Shown: positions 1 through 14,358 of the stretch, one piece after another | Layout: each line of letters starts with the position of its first letter | Position numbering within the stretch: the stretch's first letter is position 1 | Origin: Brachynemurus nebulosus | Lineage: Eukaryota > Arthropoda > Insecta > Neuroptera > Myrmeleontidae | Assembly (NCBI GenBank): GCA_035578155.1 | Contig: JAPWDM010000008.1 | Span: 26,002,598-26,066,597 of the forward strand | Reading direction: 5' to 3' | Length of the DNA stretch: 64,000 bases | Notes under the pieces: generated by a model | The model's input: only the letters and a program-made list of their open reading frames with translations | Database searches by the model: none | What the model was told of the DNA's origin: nothing | Program-made: the position numbers and the translations under genes

Positions 1-1787
1 TTGTCAATATTGAACTTCGAGGCATTTTGATTTTTTGTTTTAAAACGTAGATATTTCTCTGAAATTTGAACACATTGAGTTATAAATTTAAATTAATTGC
101 TAACTTCGTTGAAAAGTCATCTTAAGTTGATCCGACATAATATGTATGCATGCATTATTAAATTTAAAGATAAATAAACATCCAATACCTATGTACTGAA
201 GTGGTTTAATGATAAATTGAGAATAATAATTTAAATAACTTTGTTTTAAAATTACATTGTTGATTTTTAGTTTCTTCATTTCTTTGATAACATGTATGTT
301 ATTTAATAATTTGCATAAGACTTATTATCATTTACAACATAATAATGACAAAAAAATTGATTTTGTATTGATACTTGTTTATTTTTAATGTTAATTTGTA
401 TATTTTGTACCTTTATCATTTGAAATAAATGGTCTTACAACAACATTATATTAACCTCCACGCACAATTAACACATATACAGAGATCTAATTAAAAACAC
501 ATTTGCAAAGAAGTACAACTAAGTAATCGTTTTTACCCAGGTTTCGGGAATTTTCCCGTCGCCCATCTCTAGTTTTAACATTACTTTGATGAATTTTTAT
601 GGTTTAAAAGAACAAAATTTGGTATTAACTAACATTTATAATTATTAACTCTTTACAGTCTGATGACACAACATCTGTGTCACGGCTAGAACAACCGTAG
701 AGGCCGATTATACATGTGTACGTGATCAGTGATCACATACTATCGCGTACGCTATTGGTAATACGGGTCTCAAGACACACTCGTAGTTCAACATAGCGAT
801 CTATGTTTGTATGTATACCTTACTAATGTACGCTATGTGGTACTGTGTTGCGTCAACGTGTTAAAAATATTGCCGACCACTGGAGAAGTTTACTGCGTAA
901 ACACGCGAACTGTATAGTGTTAATAAACGAATATAGTTCGATCTTATACTTAAGAAATTTTGAAAAAACAGCTGATTGTGTCCGATTTTTGTTTAAATTT
1001 TCTCAATAATACTGTACATATAAAAGTTTAAGACACATTCAAAATACGCGAAGAATTTATTAAACATTACAACAATTTTAGTATAACAATAATTATGACT
1101 TCTGAAATAATCGTCAGTTTAAAATAAGTGAAACCAAACAAAGAAGCAACAGTTTTGAAAGATTCATTGTGTGCTACGATTTTAAAGGACGGAGAATGTT
1201 TATAAAAATTAAATCATTTTGCTTTTTTTATAGGCTGTAATTTTAAATAACAAAAAGAACTGCGTGATAATTTACAGATTTAAAATGAAACTTCTTTTAA
1301 AGCATTTCAAAGATTTACTTTATGAAAATTCATATTAAAAAATATGAAATTATTTTACCTTGTCACTTTTCATAAATAAAAATAGTTTTACGTCATCGTC
1401 AGAGTGAATACAACTTGAGGTTTGAGTTGACAAAATCGCCTCGTAACTAAGTGTACGTACACACAGAAAGCGAGTAAGAGCAGAGCGATGCCGGCGAGTA
1501 CATGCTATTTTGTTAAACACGTACATTTTAATGCACATGTTCAAACACCTGGCTGATTCAAACCGTTGCCGAGCGATGGGATGCGAGTCCGGACCGAGCC
1601 GATTTGCAAATGTCAAACAAGTTTGATATTTTCAAGCGTTTTCAAGCTGATTTCGTTTGTTGTGCTCTCTGTTGTGTGTTTTGTCGTTTTTATCGTTTTT
1701 GTCCATTGTTGCTCCGTCGTAATATAATATACATATATAATATTTATTTTGTATTATTTAAAACATAATATAATAATAAGATAAAAA
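1..1787. other. Intergenic AT-rich DNA, no gene recognised
   Basis: No exon-like or RNA gene signature is seen. The open frame at 1350-1616 (minus) has no recognisable domain and skewed composition. A GC-richer block at 1480-1610, with CCGGACCGAGCC-like words, may be the end of the transposon that also holds the MADF relic just downstream. Confidence 0.4.
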
Positions 1788-1934
1788 ATGGACATCGAAT
1801 TGTTAATAAATGAAATTTATTTGCGCCAAGCATTGTGGGATCCAAAACACAGGAATTACCACAACCGAGATTATGTTGCCAGATTATGGCAGGATATTTC
1901 AAAAAAAATTAAATTTAGATGGTTTAATAATTGA
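1788..1934 (+). pseudogene. MADF-domain fragment, probable transposon ORF relic
   Basis: A 48-codon frame from ATG (1788) to TGA (1934) contains ELLINEIYLRQALWDPKHRN followed by YHNRDY and ARLWQDI. The spacing of L-I-x(6)-LWD-x(5)-Y-x(8)-W-x-x-I is that of a MADF (Myb/SANT-like) DNA-binding domain. The domain stops after its second half begins, so it is truncated. MADF proteins occur both as host factors and as the second ORF of PIF/Harbinger transposons. The repeat context suggests the latter, but no terminal repeat could be paired with confidence. Confidence 0.6.
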
Positions 1935-3389
1935 AATATAATCGAAGGTACTAGAAATCATTGTAAAGTACCCCCAAAAATTTTTGTGGATCTTGTCGTT
2001 GCTTAAGTAAAAGATGATAAAATTCACCATGTTCGTACCATTTTTATTTATTTCATGGATTCAGTGCGAACGATTTCTAAAGAGCCTTTTTTGTCCTAAA
2101 CGTAACCTTATATTATTTTCCAAAAGTATGTAAAATAAAATTATTCATTTTAAATAGTTTGCACTATTACAGAAACATTTGTATACAAAAAACTACTCAA
2201 TATAATATGAAAATAAACTGACAACTGTAGTGATCTGTCAAATTCAGCAAATCGTAGACAGCACAAAGCAGCAAACAGTATGAATACTAGCTAGATTCAG
2301 ACTCGCTCGATACGGTAACGCTCGGTCCAATATCGCAAGCAATGTAACGCTTTTTTGCGCACTGTGGAGAACATAGTAACTAAAAGCGACTTTATCTACG
2401 ACTAATTACATCCAATTTTTACAATCTGAGTGTAGTTTAATTACTTCTACGACAGCATTGCTCTCGAGGCGTATTTTCAGTATATAAAATATCAGTTATG
2501 ATGAAGAAATGTTACGCTTTTAGCTCAAATTGACTCATTTACAATCAAACATTTTATATAAACATTTCTAATATTATAAAGGAAAAAATTTGTGACTACG
2601 CGTTAAAATTATTTACGATTCGCGTTAAAATGTGTAAACATTCACGTTAGTCGTTGATTATGATTAAATAATTAAAAATAAAATGATCGCACAGCTAATT
2701 CACGTGTACAATATCAGCCCTAAGCGCCTGTATAGATGTTTGTGTGAATTATTTATTTACTGAGATGAACGTGAAAAAAGGTACCTTTCATATCAGATGG
2801 CCTGATTATTCTGGCTATGCAGAACACTTTAAAAGAAGTTTGACTTTCAAAATTAATTAGTTTTTTTACACCAGTCTGTAAATGCTATAAACAAATAATA
2901 GAAAAATTAGAAATGCAACGTAAAGTAACCTACAACTTTTTATATAAAATATCCTACTGAACTATAGGAAAACTATTATATTTCTTTGCAGATACATACA
3001 TTTTCAATTATCAAACATTCTATTTCCCACAAACATGTTTTATATTTGTGATGAATTTTAATTTCCATCCAAAATATTTACATAAATACAAATTTACGAA
3101 AACATTCTATGAATTTCATGATAATAATAATTTATTATCTTTTTATTTGGCTATTTTAATCTGAATCTATTAACTGATATATAAATTTATAGAAGAGAGA
3201 GATGGACATCCTAATCCATCCAACCCACTAGGCATATCCAATATGGCGGCGGGAATCCAAATTTGTATTTGTACCAAAGTCAATAATTACTTTAAGCTGA
3301 ACACGATTGGTACTTTCAGGAAAATAATCAAAAAGCTTGTACATATAAAGGTGAAAAGTAAACAAAAATCATAAAAAATCTCTCAAGAT
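1935..3389. other. AT-rich intergenic DNA, no gene seen
   Basis: Nothing coding is evident. At 3233-3250 the words CCAATATGGCGGCGGG resemble a YY1/Pho-type site, but this is a single match in a repeat-rich area. Confidence 0.35.
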
Positions 3390-3858
3390 AGAAAAAAGAT
3401 TATCACATCTAACAAGGAAAATACTCCAGGTGTACCTTACCGATTTCTTTCATTTTGTGATATGCTAGAGTACTTAAAAAAATATTAGATACGTATTTTT
3501 TTTTAAGTGCTAACTCGTTGATTTAAGGGGTGAGAATCGCCCTTAAAGTTCACCTCCAAAAACAATTTTTTTTTTATATATCTCGTAAACTAGTTGCGCC
3601 TGTATAAGCGCCTTTTTATAAGAAACATTTTGGCGTTGGTTTTATTTCAAAATTCCAAATAGTTTACGAGATATTTAAGAAAAACTGTTTTTGGGGATGA
3701 ACTTTAAGAGCGATTTTCAGCCCTTAAATCGACGAGTTAGCACTTAAAAAAGAATACGTATTTAATATTTGTTTTAGTACTCTAACATATCACAAAATGA
3801 AAGAAATCGGTAAGGTACACCTGGCTTACCTTCCTTGTAAGACATCCTTTGTCCTATC
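3390..3858. repeat. Imperfect 470-bp palindrome (foldback MITE)
   Basis: CCAGGTGTACCTTACCGATT at 3426 is matched by its complement ending at 3824. The arms stay alignable inward through CTAACTCG and ATCTCGTAAACTA to a short loop near 3600-3645. Outward, a weaker match continues to about 3390 and 3858 (ACAAGGAA, GATAG). No convincing target duplication was found. Confidence 0.7.
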
Positions 3859-4579
3859 GTTGTTAATCGACATTTCGAAGAAAATTATTACTATTCAAAT
3901 TTTCATAGGTTTTCGTAAATTTATGTTCAATAAAATAAAAGTATCGCATTCGAATTTATAAATTCTTACCCTGACATTTTACACAATATAAGTGGTTTTA
4001 AATTTTTTAGTGCGAATTAAAATTTAAAAAGAAATATATATATAAATAGTTAACAATCTATAAAATATTATATAAAATGTCACTGATTTTTCGAACAAAA
4101 AAACCAAAAAGTTCGTTCCTTTCTAATAATAAATAATTATTGGTTACATATAATTTGTATTGCTTTGTTTGACAAAGTTAATTTTTAAATAACGATACTT
4201 AAACGTAAAGAGATCGAATATATAATTAAATAATAAAAGATAACCATTGAAGAAAATTCAATTGTATAACCGATACGTGATTGGTCGCACCAAGAAAAGT
4301 GACAACAGAATAATTATATAGTATATTAATTTATGGATGATTTTTGCAAGTTAGCATAAAAATTTATGATAAACATTATTTGGCAAGTAACTATATTCCC
4401 AAATGGAATAAAAGTAATAAACTTTGGAATAAATCCAAATGGTGTACGTCCTGTTTAGGAGCGAAAAGTTTTTTTTTTTTTTTTAGTATGCAACTTTCGT
4501 TTGGAACACAACTGTGCTATTTACACACAAGAGCATTACTCTTGTTTAGCTCTTACTAGACAATTTGTTTAGTACACTT

Positions 4580-4727
4580 CCGACTCGTTGTAAACAACAT
4601 CAAAAATTGAAATAGGATCATATGCCTTACTCTTTTTACGTATATGCGAATTTTATTATTCAAAAAAAGTAAGGTATATGATTCTATTTCAATCTTTTTT
4701 ATTGCTGCTTACAACGAGTCAAAAGTT
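4580..4727. mobile_element. Short inverted-repeat MITE
   Basis: GACTCGTTGTAAACAACATC near 4581 pairs with the complement of a segment ending in ACAACGAGTC near 4720. The arms continue through TTGAAATAGGATCATAT and CCTTACT. This is a hairpin of about 145 bp without coding content. The superfamily is unknown. Confidence 0.6.
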
Positions 4728-4949
4728 TCCGCTCTTAACAGAATATTATAATTATAATAATAATAATTAACTCCAATATTTTATTGCTTCAATACCCAAA
4801 ATAACGTTACCATAAACGTTTATGGAAATTTGTAAAATTTCAAATAGTGGGAGAAACATAGGAAAATTGGCAAAAAAAAAAAAAAAATAGTACTGGGAAT
4901 CGTAAAACTTAGATACGCTAACTGGCGATCAAAAAAGTAACTACTGCAA

Positions 4950-5180
4950 GTAAGCAAGCCTCGTGTTCGATTTGTGGTATAAAAAATTCCAATACATTTG
5001 CGCATGTGCGTTACTAAACCGCGCGAACATATTAGCAAAAATTTAAATATGTAACGTCTACAAGTTCCAAATATGGTAGTAGACGTCAAATAATTTGAAT
5101 TTTGTGTTTGCGCGGTTTAATAGTGCACATGCGCGAGCATTTTTTATACCACAAATTGAACACGGCCAAGGCTTGCTTAC
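4950..5180. mobile_element. 231-bp palindromic MITE with GCGCATGTGC core words
   Basis: Perfect 11-bp ends GTAAGCAAGCC, then imperfect arms containing GTGTTC, TTTGTGGTATAAAAAAT, GCGCATGTGC and TAAACCGCGC. A related shorter copy sits at 45090-45190. The open frame crossing it (4820-5089) is an artefact of the hairpin. Confidence 0.7.
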
Positions 5181-7939
5181 CAGGTTCTGACAATCACAAA
5201 ATTTGTCCAGTTTAGTTTGTAAAATAAAAATTGCTGTATTTTTTAGAAAGTCATTCTTATTTTTTTATCTTCTTCACACGCGTGTTTTATCTTCTTCACA
5301 AACTTCCTCTTAACAAAGAGTATTCTTAACTCGTTTTCATAACCAAACATTTTGTGTAACCATCGAGTTCACAGATATATACAAGAGGACTTACTTGTTT
5401 GCCAAAAACAAGATTAGCTTTCCTTATGAAAAAATGGTGAGAGTGTTAATTTATGATTTTTTGGCTCGTTTTTTTAAGTACAATGGGAATACAGCCCTCT
5501 TGCGTTTATACAATATATGCATGTACAACTCTATGGTTTTAGCAATATGTAACAATCCGAAGTTTTACGAAGATTATCGAAGATTAGCAGCATAATGTCA
5601 AAAATGAATTTCTCATTCTAACTGAATAAAGATATCCGATTTTTAAGTGACTTACGAGGAATTTCATCGTACTCTCAAATTATCTTCTTCTTAACTTAAA
5701 TTTAAGACTTAATAGCAAGTTAAAAGACAACAAAATGAGATAAGAAGAAATAACAAGCAACTTTAAGACAAAAAACAGTTTAAGAGGAAGATAAAATACG
5801 CACCCTTACACCTTCAGGTACCCGGACCGGCTAAAACCGAAATGTTTAATTTCCCAATATTACCTAAGGCAAGTCGGTTGTCAAATTTTAAGTATAAAAT
5901 AAAAATAGAGAGCTAAAATAATGTAGAGAGAATAAAATTAAATTTTTATACTAATGGGTATAACCAATCATAGACTAGTGAAAATTTTTTCATACTTTAC
6001 CACAACCATAGATAACGTAAAAAAAAAAAATACTACGTGTGCGTAAATATTTAACAGTACCAACTGTACAAAACAATTAAAAAGTAATTTATTAATGATA
6101 AAATAGTTATTAATAATTGTGTAGAAATATCTATTCAATACTCTGGAAGAATTAACAGTAATAATTAAGAGTTAAGTAAAGGGACAAGTGGGTGAAAGTA
6201 TTATGTGACATTTTTTTTTTTTTTTTTTCAAAAAGTAATATTTTGTAAAATTCAAAAATATTCTATCACGCAAGATACACTAATCTGACACTATTTGCTA
6301 GATCGGTAGGACAGATCGATATTATTGCCCTACATCTATTTTTTTTACGATAACTTATGATGGACAAGAAATTTTCGTAGTTACAATAGTAGACGAACTT
6401 ATAATAACTATAATAAATACACAAAAATACTGTCAGTTTCGTGTAATTATATAATTTATTATTATTTCAATATTAAATACCTACATGTATTCATATATCA
6501 CATAATAGCTATTTAGGCAACAAGTACATAATGAAGATCTTTATGAACGAGCCGTGTTTATGGCTGAGCGAGGCCAATAAAAAAAGGCGAGTTCATAAAG
6601 TCAAATTATGTACAAGTTGCAAACAAAGCTTTATGTACGACTGTTAAAATTCCTAGTTATCGATCAAAATCTAATTTATAAATCGCACGTCTATACTTTA
6701 AATAAAAAATGTATTTTATATACAGTTGGCATAGACAAATTTATTGTGTTTAAAGTATGCTTTGGCTGTTACCTAAGGCTAATAAAATATTAGAGCATTT
6801 TTAAAAGACTTTTCAATAAAACTTATTAATATTTAAAAAAAAGAAAGGAGAAAAAGCCGCCTGGAATAAATATTAATAATAGTTCAGATTGTGTAATTAA
6901 TATTAATAATCCCAACATTTGTAAATATGGTATACAAATAAAGTTAGTGTGTTTTCTGTTTATTGTAAAATTCAAATTAAAATTTATCAAGTAGACTATT
7001 CTTTATGGCACTAGTGCTTTTTGCTTTTCATTATACAACTAGAGCCAAAAATTAATACTTTTTATATCTCTTAACAATGTAATAAAATAGGCTTTTATGA
7101 TTCAGTCGTACATAAACACATTTAATTGCAATTTTTTTGATAATTAAACTGAGCTGTATAATTATGCATTTGAAAACTGGAATCACAAAACTAACGAACC
7201 TGGCTAACCTGTCTAGTATCAAGGGCGCGCATACTCGGGAGCAAGGGGGGCCCGTGCCTCCCTCTGGCTATCAGGGAAACATTAAAATATATAAGTGTAG
7301 TGGTAGTCAAACGTTTTTTCTTTAACGTAGCTTACTATTTTAGCAACAGAATAAAGTTTTACAACATGGTCGAAATTGGAACTTTTTATGGCTATTTACA
7401 AATCGCCATTCGTCATCCAAAATATTAAAAATATTCCTTACTCCCAGTTCTAGCCCCCCCCCCCCTACAAATCATCATATGGGCGCCATTGTCTAGTATT
7501 ATATACAAATCAATTAATTTGGTTTCATTAGGCACAACAGTTTTGTGGAAATTCAATAATAATATCTACATATGTCAATAAAAGCTTTCAAACACTTCTA
7601 CTGTTAAATTTTCAAAATGTTACATAACACCTTCGATTACTTGCTCCTTCAATTATAGCATCATAAACTATATTTTTTTAAATAAAATTAAGTCTAATCG
7701 GTCTAATGATATTGAACTATAATCAGTATCCATTAATCAAAACTGTCCAGTGGACAAAATACGGAAGAATTATGGTTTGTAGACATTTTTTAACAAAAAT
7801 ATTTGGAGGTCGTAAACTTAAAATCGGAACGTCTAAATTGTACGTATTGAAATAGATGAGTTCATTTTTTAAAAAAAGTTAAGTCTATTATAATCCAGTA
7901 GTTTACCTTTTTTGGGACATAATTTAAATTGTTTGTATT
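5181..7939. other. Intergenic DNA, no gene recognised
   Basis: AT-rich with poly-A/T tracts and short unsupported frames. A GC-richer patch near 7220-7280 and a poly-C run near 7456 stand out, but they carry no recognisable element ends. Confidence 0.35.
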
Positions 7940-7959
7940 GTAGTATAGTAAATATTATG

Positions 7960-8810
<851 letters not shown>

Positions 8811-8812
<2 letters not shown>

Positions 8813-9000
8813 AGCCATATTCTCAAAATATGTAGCAGTCTGTCACCAAGGCGGCGACACAGGTAGCCTGGAACTACATCTCTATGATCGAGATATTATT
8901 TTAACCAACCAAAAATTATCTTCTGTTTACTCCACTTTAATAACAAAATTATTCAATTCGGTTATCTAAGAATATTGTTTATTTTTTAGCAATTAAAATA
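8811..9000. repeat. Half copy of the 28408-28770 inverted-repeat element
   Basis: TCTCAAAATATGTAGCAGTC, GGCGGCGACACAGGTA, ATCTCTATGATCGAGATA and TAGCAATTAAAATAT align in order with one arm of the element at 28408. The opposite arm is not present here. Confidence 0.65.
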
Positions 9001-9877
9001 TAGTTGACTAATTACTGAACCACGCCCCCGTTTAAATTCCTAATACTGGCGTTATGAATAACAGTAGGCTGTCTCCAACTATCAAACTAAACTCCTAACC
9101 ATCGCCGCTACCCTCACTATGTTAGTGGCGTTACTTGTAAACCGTTGACATTTTTGCCTGTGTGACAAATGTCAAATTATTATTATAATTATGGTTTTAA
9201 TACTCATAATTATACTGCATGCCTCTGAGTAACTTTTCAATTTATTATCGACTATCAACTACCGGATTATCAAACGGTCATCTCTAAAACCTCTAGTAAA
9301 ATACGTAATCATATCCTAACCTATAACCTAAAGTATGTGTTAAAATACTGTTAATCTTACTTCTTTTTGCGCATATCGGTGCCAAAATAAAAAAATAAAA
9401 AAAAAAAAACTGACTATAACACACTTTTTATACTTTAATATAAAAAAATTTAACAGAACAAATTTGATGGAACATGATCGAATAAGTTAATTTGTTCGTA
9501 ACTCTTATATGCACGGTTATTGGGCAAAAAAAATCAGTCAGTAATATAATAAGTAATAATAAATAATGAAGAGTATAAAAGGAGAAAAATTCCGCTTAAA
9601 ATGTTACACAACCGAGTTATGTTAATCAACAAGAATGTTTCATTAAATGTCCATGCTCGATAAAACGGTTTAGGCCTAGAAAATTCATTGATATAAGGCA
9701 CTACAGTAATTTCTCTTGTATACCAATAAAACTATTGAAACAGTTATGGGAAGAAACAAGAAACACGTTACAGGTAAAAACTTTTGAATGAAATTTCCCT
9801 AGTGTAGAGTGCATTTTACTATAATAAAATAAAAATTATATGTATAAATTTTCAAAAAGATTACCAGATAAAGTAGG

Positions 9878-10249
9878 CAGGGCTGTCAATAAGAATTTGT
9901 TTTATACAGTCAGGTCTCTGAAATTATACAAAATTGGCTTCTATTATACAAAACAACTTTTCGGTACAATGAGAGCAAAAAAAAAAAAAATAAATAAATA
10001 AATAAATAAAATAATCCGATTTTTCACCGTAACGAAAGGAAATTTATATGTACATAAGGGCATATTTATGTAGTTTCTTTGGGTCTAACGCGATGTCACA
10101 TTAACAAAAAATTGTAGTTGCTGTGTTCAGCGTATTCAGTTTTTGGCGTTCGTATCCAATTATACAGGAAAGTTTCTTGTACAAAGAGGATACACAAAAC
10201 AACCAAATTATACAGATTTTGTATCCAATTATACAATCTGGTAGCCCTG
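9878..10249. mobile_element. hAT-like non-autonomous element (372 bp, 8-bp TSD)
   Basis: Ends CAGGGCTGTCA and TGGTAGCCCTG are inverted and flanked on both sides by the identical 8-bp AAAGTAGG (9870-9877 and 10250-10257). An 8-bp TSD with CAGGG-type ends is the hAT signature. The interior repeats TTATACA words, and there is no transposase ORF. Confidence 0.82.
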
Positions 10250-10369
10250 AAAGTAGGGTATCTGACTATGTTTAAATTTGTGTTAAATGTTAAATAATTC
10301 TATGAATTATCACTAAATATATTTGATTTTAATAATGAAATATCAAAATATTTGGTAATTTCAACAACT

Positions 10370-10710
10370 CAATTCAAATGACTGAAAATAAACCATTCTT
10401 TCAAAATGACGACACAATTTGTATACATGTTAATTCTGATAATTTTCATCGGCGAAATGAAACTATATTTTCAATATTTCTATTAGATTGAATGTACAGT
10501 AATAATTATAGACAAAATTTAAATAAATGCTCGCTTTTATTTTGACAAGTTACGAATATAATCAAAATTTTCAGGTTACAAAGATTGATACTGACATTTG
10601 GTTGTTTTCAAATTGTGACATCATTATAACGAGCCTTTTTGTGACAATTTTTTCCATTTAACAAAGAAAAAGACATTTAGAATAGTTTTTTAATTTCAGT
10701 CAAACACTCT
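10370..10710. repeat. Interspersed repeat shared with 59530-60330
   Basis: Segments such as TTTTCAATATTTCTATTAGA, TACAGTAATAAT, ATACTGACA and TTTTCAAATTGTGACATCAT recur in the same order around 59530-59650 and 60190-60330, where a second repeat splits the copy. No ends were defined. Confidence 0.5.
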
Positions 10711-11084
10711 GTTATGACTTTATTTGTTTAACAACATCATTAAAAAGACGAAAATTTTTTTGACATTAAGGAAACGGGTACACTCGAACCTCGCTACTTC
10801 CTCGCTTACACATTTACTCAATTTCTCACTTTATGCAAAAGTGGGCGAAAACAAAGACGCTAGATTCATTTACATTACAAATTCTCGTCCACAGAGCTCT
10901 CGCTTATAAGGTTATGAAATTAACTGATTTCAGCTACAGAAGAGTTTTCGGAAGTAAAAATCAATAGACCTAACAATCACTTTCACTCAGTTTTCTCACT
11001 TATTCAATTGTCGTTTATCAAGGTTCGACTAAAATGGAAAATTTAGCATTCTGTTTAAATGTTCCAATGAAATAATTATTCGCC

Positions 11085-11268
11085 GTGTTCGTTGCTGAGT
11101 TTATTTGCTCAGAGTGAGCTGTTAGCGCATGCGCAAGAACAGTTTTATGAAGTACGAAATACTTGTGCTCATAATATGAAGTATTTTAGAGCATGCGTAT
11201 TCCATAAAAAAACGTCTTGCGCATGTGCCAACAGCTCACTTTGAGCAGAAAAAATCAGCAACGAACAC
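11085..11268. mobile_element. 184-bp palindromic MITE with GCGCATGCGC
   Basis: GTGTTCGTTGCTGA at 11085 pairs with TCAGCAACGAACAC ending at 11268. The arms include CTCAGAGTGAGCTGTTAGCG and its counterpart AACAGCTCACTTTGAGC. GCGCATGCGC at 11125-11134 is an exact NRF-1/Ewg-type palindrome. Confidence 0.72.
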
Positions 11269-11451
11269 TGCCATTTTTCAATTCCTTTTCTTTATAGATG
11301 TATACATTGCAAGAAATTTGATTAAATCGGGAACAAAAAGGTTTATATTATTAAAAATAATGACATTAAAAGGGCTTAATTAATGGTTTTAACACCTTCT
11401 TAGTTACTTTATGTGACTTTGAATGGCTCTAAATACAGGGTGTTTCATTAA

Positions 11452-11684
11452 CCCCTCTAGCGGCTATCCCGAGCACAGTTCGTCATATGAATTATACAAC
11501 TTGAATGACTCTGCCGACTTGAACTCGCCTCGTGTTAGTAACTGTAAGATGCTGTCATCTGCTATCGTAAAAGCATTACTAAAGCAAAAATTATCGAATG
11601 GATAGGCCATATAATTATGCAATTAAATTAAGTATTTTCAAAGATCATTTTATTTGGTTAGTTTTATATGAGCCGCTAAAGGGG
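11452..11684. mobile_element. piggyBac-like MITE (233 bp, TTAA)
   Basis: TTAA (11448-11451), then CCCCTCTAGCGGCT, mirrored by AGCCGCTAAAGGGG and TTAA (11685-11688). The TTAA duplication and C-rich ends are piggyBac hallmarks. The frame at 11423-11605 spans it and is not a gene. Confidence 0.78.
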
Positions 11685-12303
11685 TTAATAATTGGGGATA
11701 TTTTAACTGGAGATTTAAAGAAAAAATTATTTAAAAGAAATTTTCGCGTGAAATTGCTGTCCGGTTAACAGAAGTTCCACTGTAGGAACATGCCCAAATT
11801 TTTGAATCATTTACGGAAGAATCTTTAAAAAACTAAACTAGGATAATCGCATACATAAATAAGTAACTGGAAGTTCTTTTAGTAATTAAATTAATGAAAT
11901 TAAAATAAATTTATATATTTTTCATCATAATTGACTTTTTTAACAGTAAGGTTTAATAATTTCAAAAAATATTTTTACAAATATAAAGTTTTTAAGCAAT
12001 TAAAAGCAAGAAGAAAATTGCAGCTGTACCAATATTTCCACTTTCAAAAAAAAAAAAACGCAGATCAAAAGAAAAAACAAAAACACAAATCGCTTAATCA
12101 ATTGCCAAAAATTTTTAATCGTCCCAATTTACATAATACTGACTAGTTTTTTGAAATTATTACGAAAAGAACGAACTTAATATTAAATTTTAAGGGTATT
12201 TTAAGACCTGAGTACACGAAACAGTTGAAATATTGTTCATGTTAATTGTATCGCAAAAACATAGGCCAATAATACTCATATATACTCATGTATTTATTTA
12301 CTG

Positions 12304-12498
12304 TTAAAGTGAAGTAACATCGGTGGATGGTTGTATTGACGAGCCGTTTGACGTATTATCTTGACTGTGGGTTATCGCCTGTTGAAGGGCAACTGGTGTT
12401 AGCCATTCCTTTGGTAGACATCGTTGTAAAAAAGGTACACAACTACTAAAATAGGCAAGTCTATTTACCCAAGGTGGGATATCTTGGCCGCAAAGAAT
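12304..12498 (-). CDS. DESI2: DESI2 exon 4 (C-terminus and stop)
   Basis: Begins [17 protein letters not shown] and runs through [13 protein letters not shown] to a polar Ser/Thr-rich tail ending TSL and TAA. The end of the PPPDE core is highly conserved and the tail is not. A TTTATT (AATAAA on the minus strand) lies at 12293-12298, only a few bases past the stop, so the real poly(A) signal may be further down. Confidence 0.92.
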   Translation of the reverse strand: MLCGQDIPPWVNRLAYFSSCVPFLQRCLPKEWLTPVALQQAITHSQDNTSNGSSIQPSTDVTSL

Positions 12499-14270
12499 CT
12501 GCAACGAAAGTAAAAATATTTTCTAAAATTCCAAAAATATATTCTCACCCTTAAGCCACGTTAACAAAAATTTAGTCAGGCTAACGACTAAAAACTAATA
12601 GTTAAAATAATCACTGTGACTAATGACTAAATTACTCATTAGAGCATATTACCCAACTTTTAATTGTACAACTGTTCGTACAAATTACATACATGCGGCT
12701 ATCGAAAATTTTCGATAACGAATATCTTGTAAGCGATGCATTCTAGCGCAAAAATAATGACATTTTGTCAAAAAATACAACCACCAAACGACATATTTCT
12801 CGATATCAAAAATTCGTGATAATGTATATTTCGTAAACAGTCCGTCCTAAAACAAAAATAACAAAATGCAAGCAATATATTGCAAGCATCAAACTATATG
12901 TCTCTCGATATCAAAAATTTTCGATTGCAAACATCTCGTAACTGTTACATGTTAACAAAAAAATAGCAAATTTTTTTATGATTTATGATTAATTATGCAA
13001 ATTGAGTAATTTAGTCATAGACTAATTCAATCTGACTGAAAATGTTAGTCACTAAAAGTCAATCACAAATGTCAGCAGTACTAAGTGCAGCTACAATATA
13101 TCCCTTGACTTTTTTTTACCTTTATAAAGTTAATTTAATTTTTTAAGTGGACAAAAAATTGAGAAAAGCAAGTAACTCTAGAATAACCACATAATTTTTT
13201 TTTTTTTTTAAATCGGTGGCAAAACTCCTACTTTAGTATTTTACAAACTCCACTCCTTTACGCAACTTGCAAAAGTATCAAAAATGAAATCCTTATCAGC
13301 AAGTATATTTAAATTGAAAGAAAATCGTTAAGACTGATATTTTTGAAAAAGAATAATTATTATCTCTAAGGCCTGTCTGGACTGACAAATTGAATAACTA
13401 ATATAAATCAACGGTGTATGTGAACAAACCTGTGTGAAAGCCCCTGAGAAATGATTGCAATTATTATTCATAAGATGGTATCGGTTACCACGAAACTGTT
13501 TGCCTAATTCATTTACAATCCTCTTCACATCCTCCTCCGTAAAGTCAGTATAACCAATTTGAACACTTTGTCTAAAACAATAACGTCAACGGCCAATTAG
13601 ATAACTAGATACTGAAGTGTACTGCAAAAATGGCATCACATCACGTACCTAAATCTGAATTGTTCACCTAATTCCTCGGCATCTCTTGGTGTTATCTCAA
13701 ATATTCCCGTAAAGTCAAATGGGTGACCTCCATATGCATATTCCGTACCATAAATTTCAACACCTTGAAAACGTTATAAGATGTAAGAATATGTTATAAC
13801 CACTATTTTTATCCTATTTACCAGTATTAGAAAAAAAAATATTAACACATTGATGGTTATGAGGAGTTATGACAAAATGTCCAAGTAATAAACTGTTTTG
13901 ACAACTAATACACCAATACATGGACAAACGTAGTTCACTCTCGTCGCTGTCTAGATACAACAGGTACGATACGTACGATAGATACCACAGGTATGCTGCG
14001 CAATACGTAATGTATTGTGCAACATATCGCTCCGTTGCGGTATCTATAGTGCATAGACAGAGAGCGAAGTATTTTTGTCTCTGATCTACGAATGTACATT
14101 TTATACAGAACTGTTAACGCCAAGCAGCGTTGTGTCGCAGTTAGTTAGATTTAACTTAACACTGTACAGCGTTCATGACCGTCAACGTGTTAAATCTATG
14201 GCTGCCTGTACACAATCAGTAATACTGTCAGTATTTAATGACAAAAATAATGAATCATTATTTTTATAAT

Positions 14271-14358
<88 letters not shown>

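Noticed and set aside
1350..1616. 88-aa minus-strand frame
   Set aside because: No recognisable motif, next to a MADF relic and probable transposon end.
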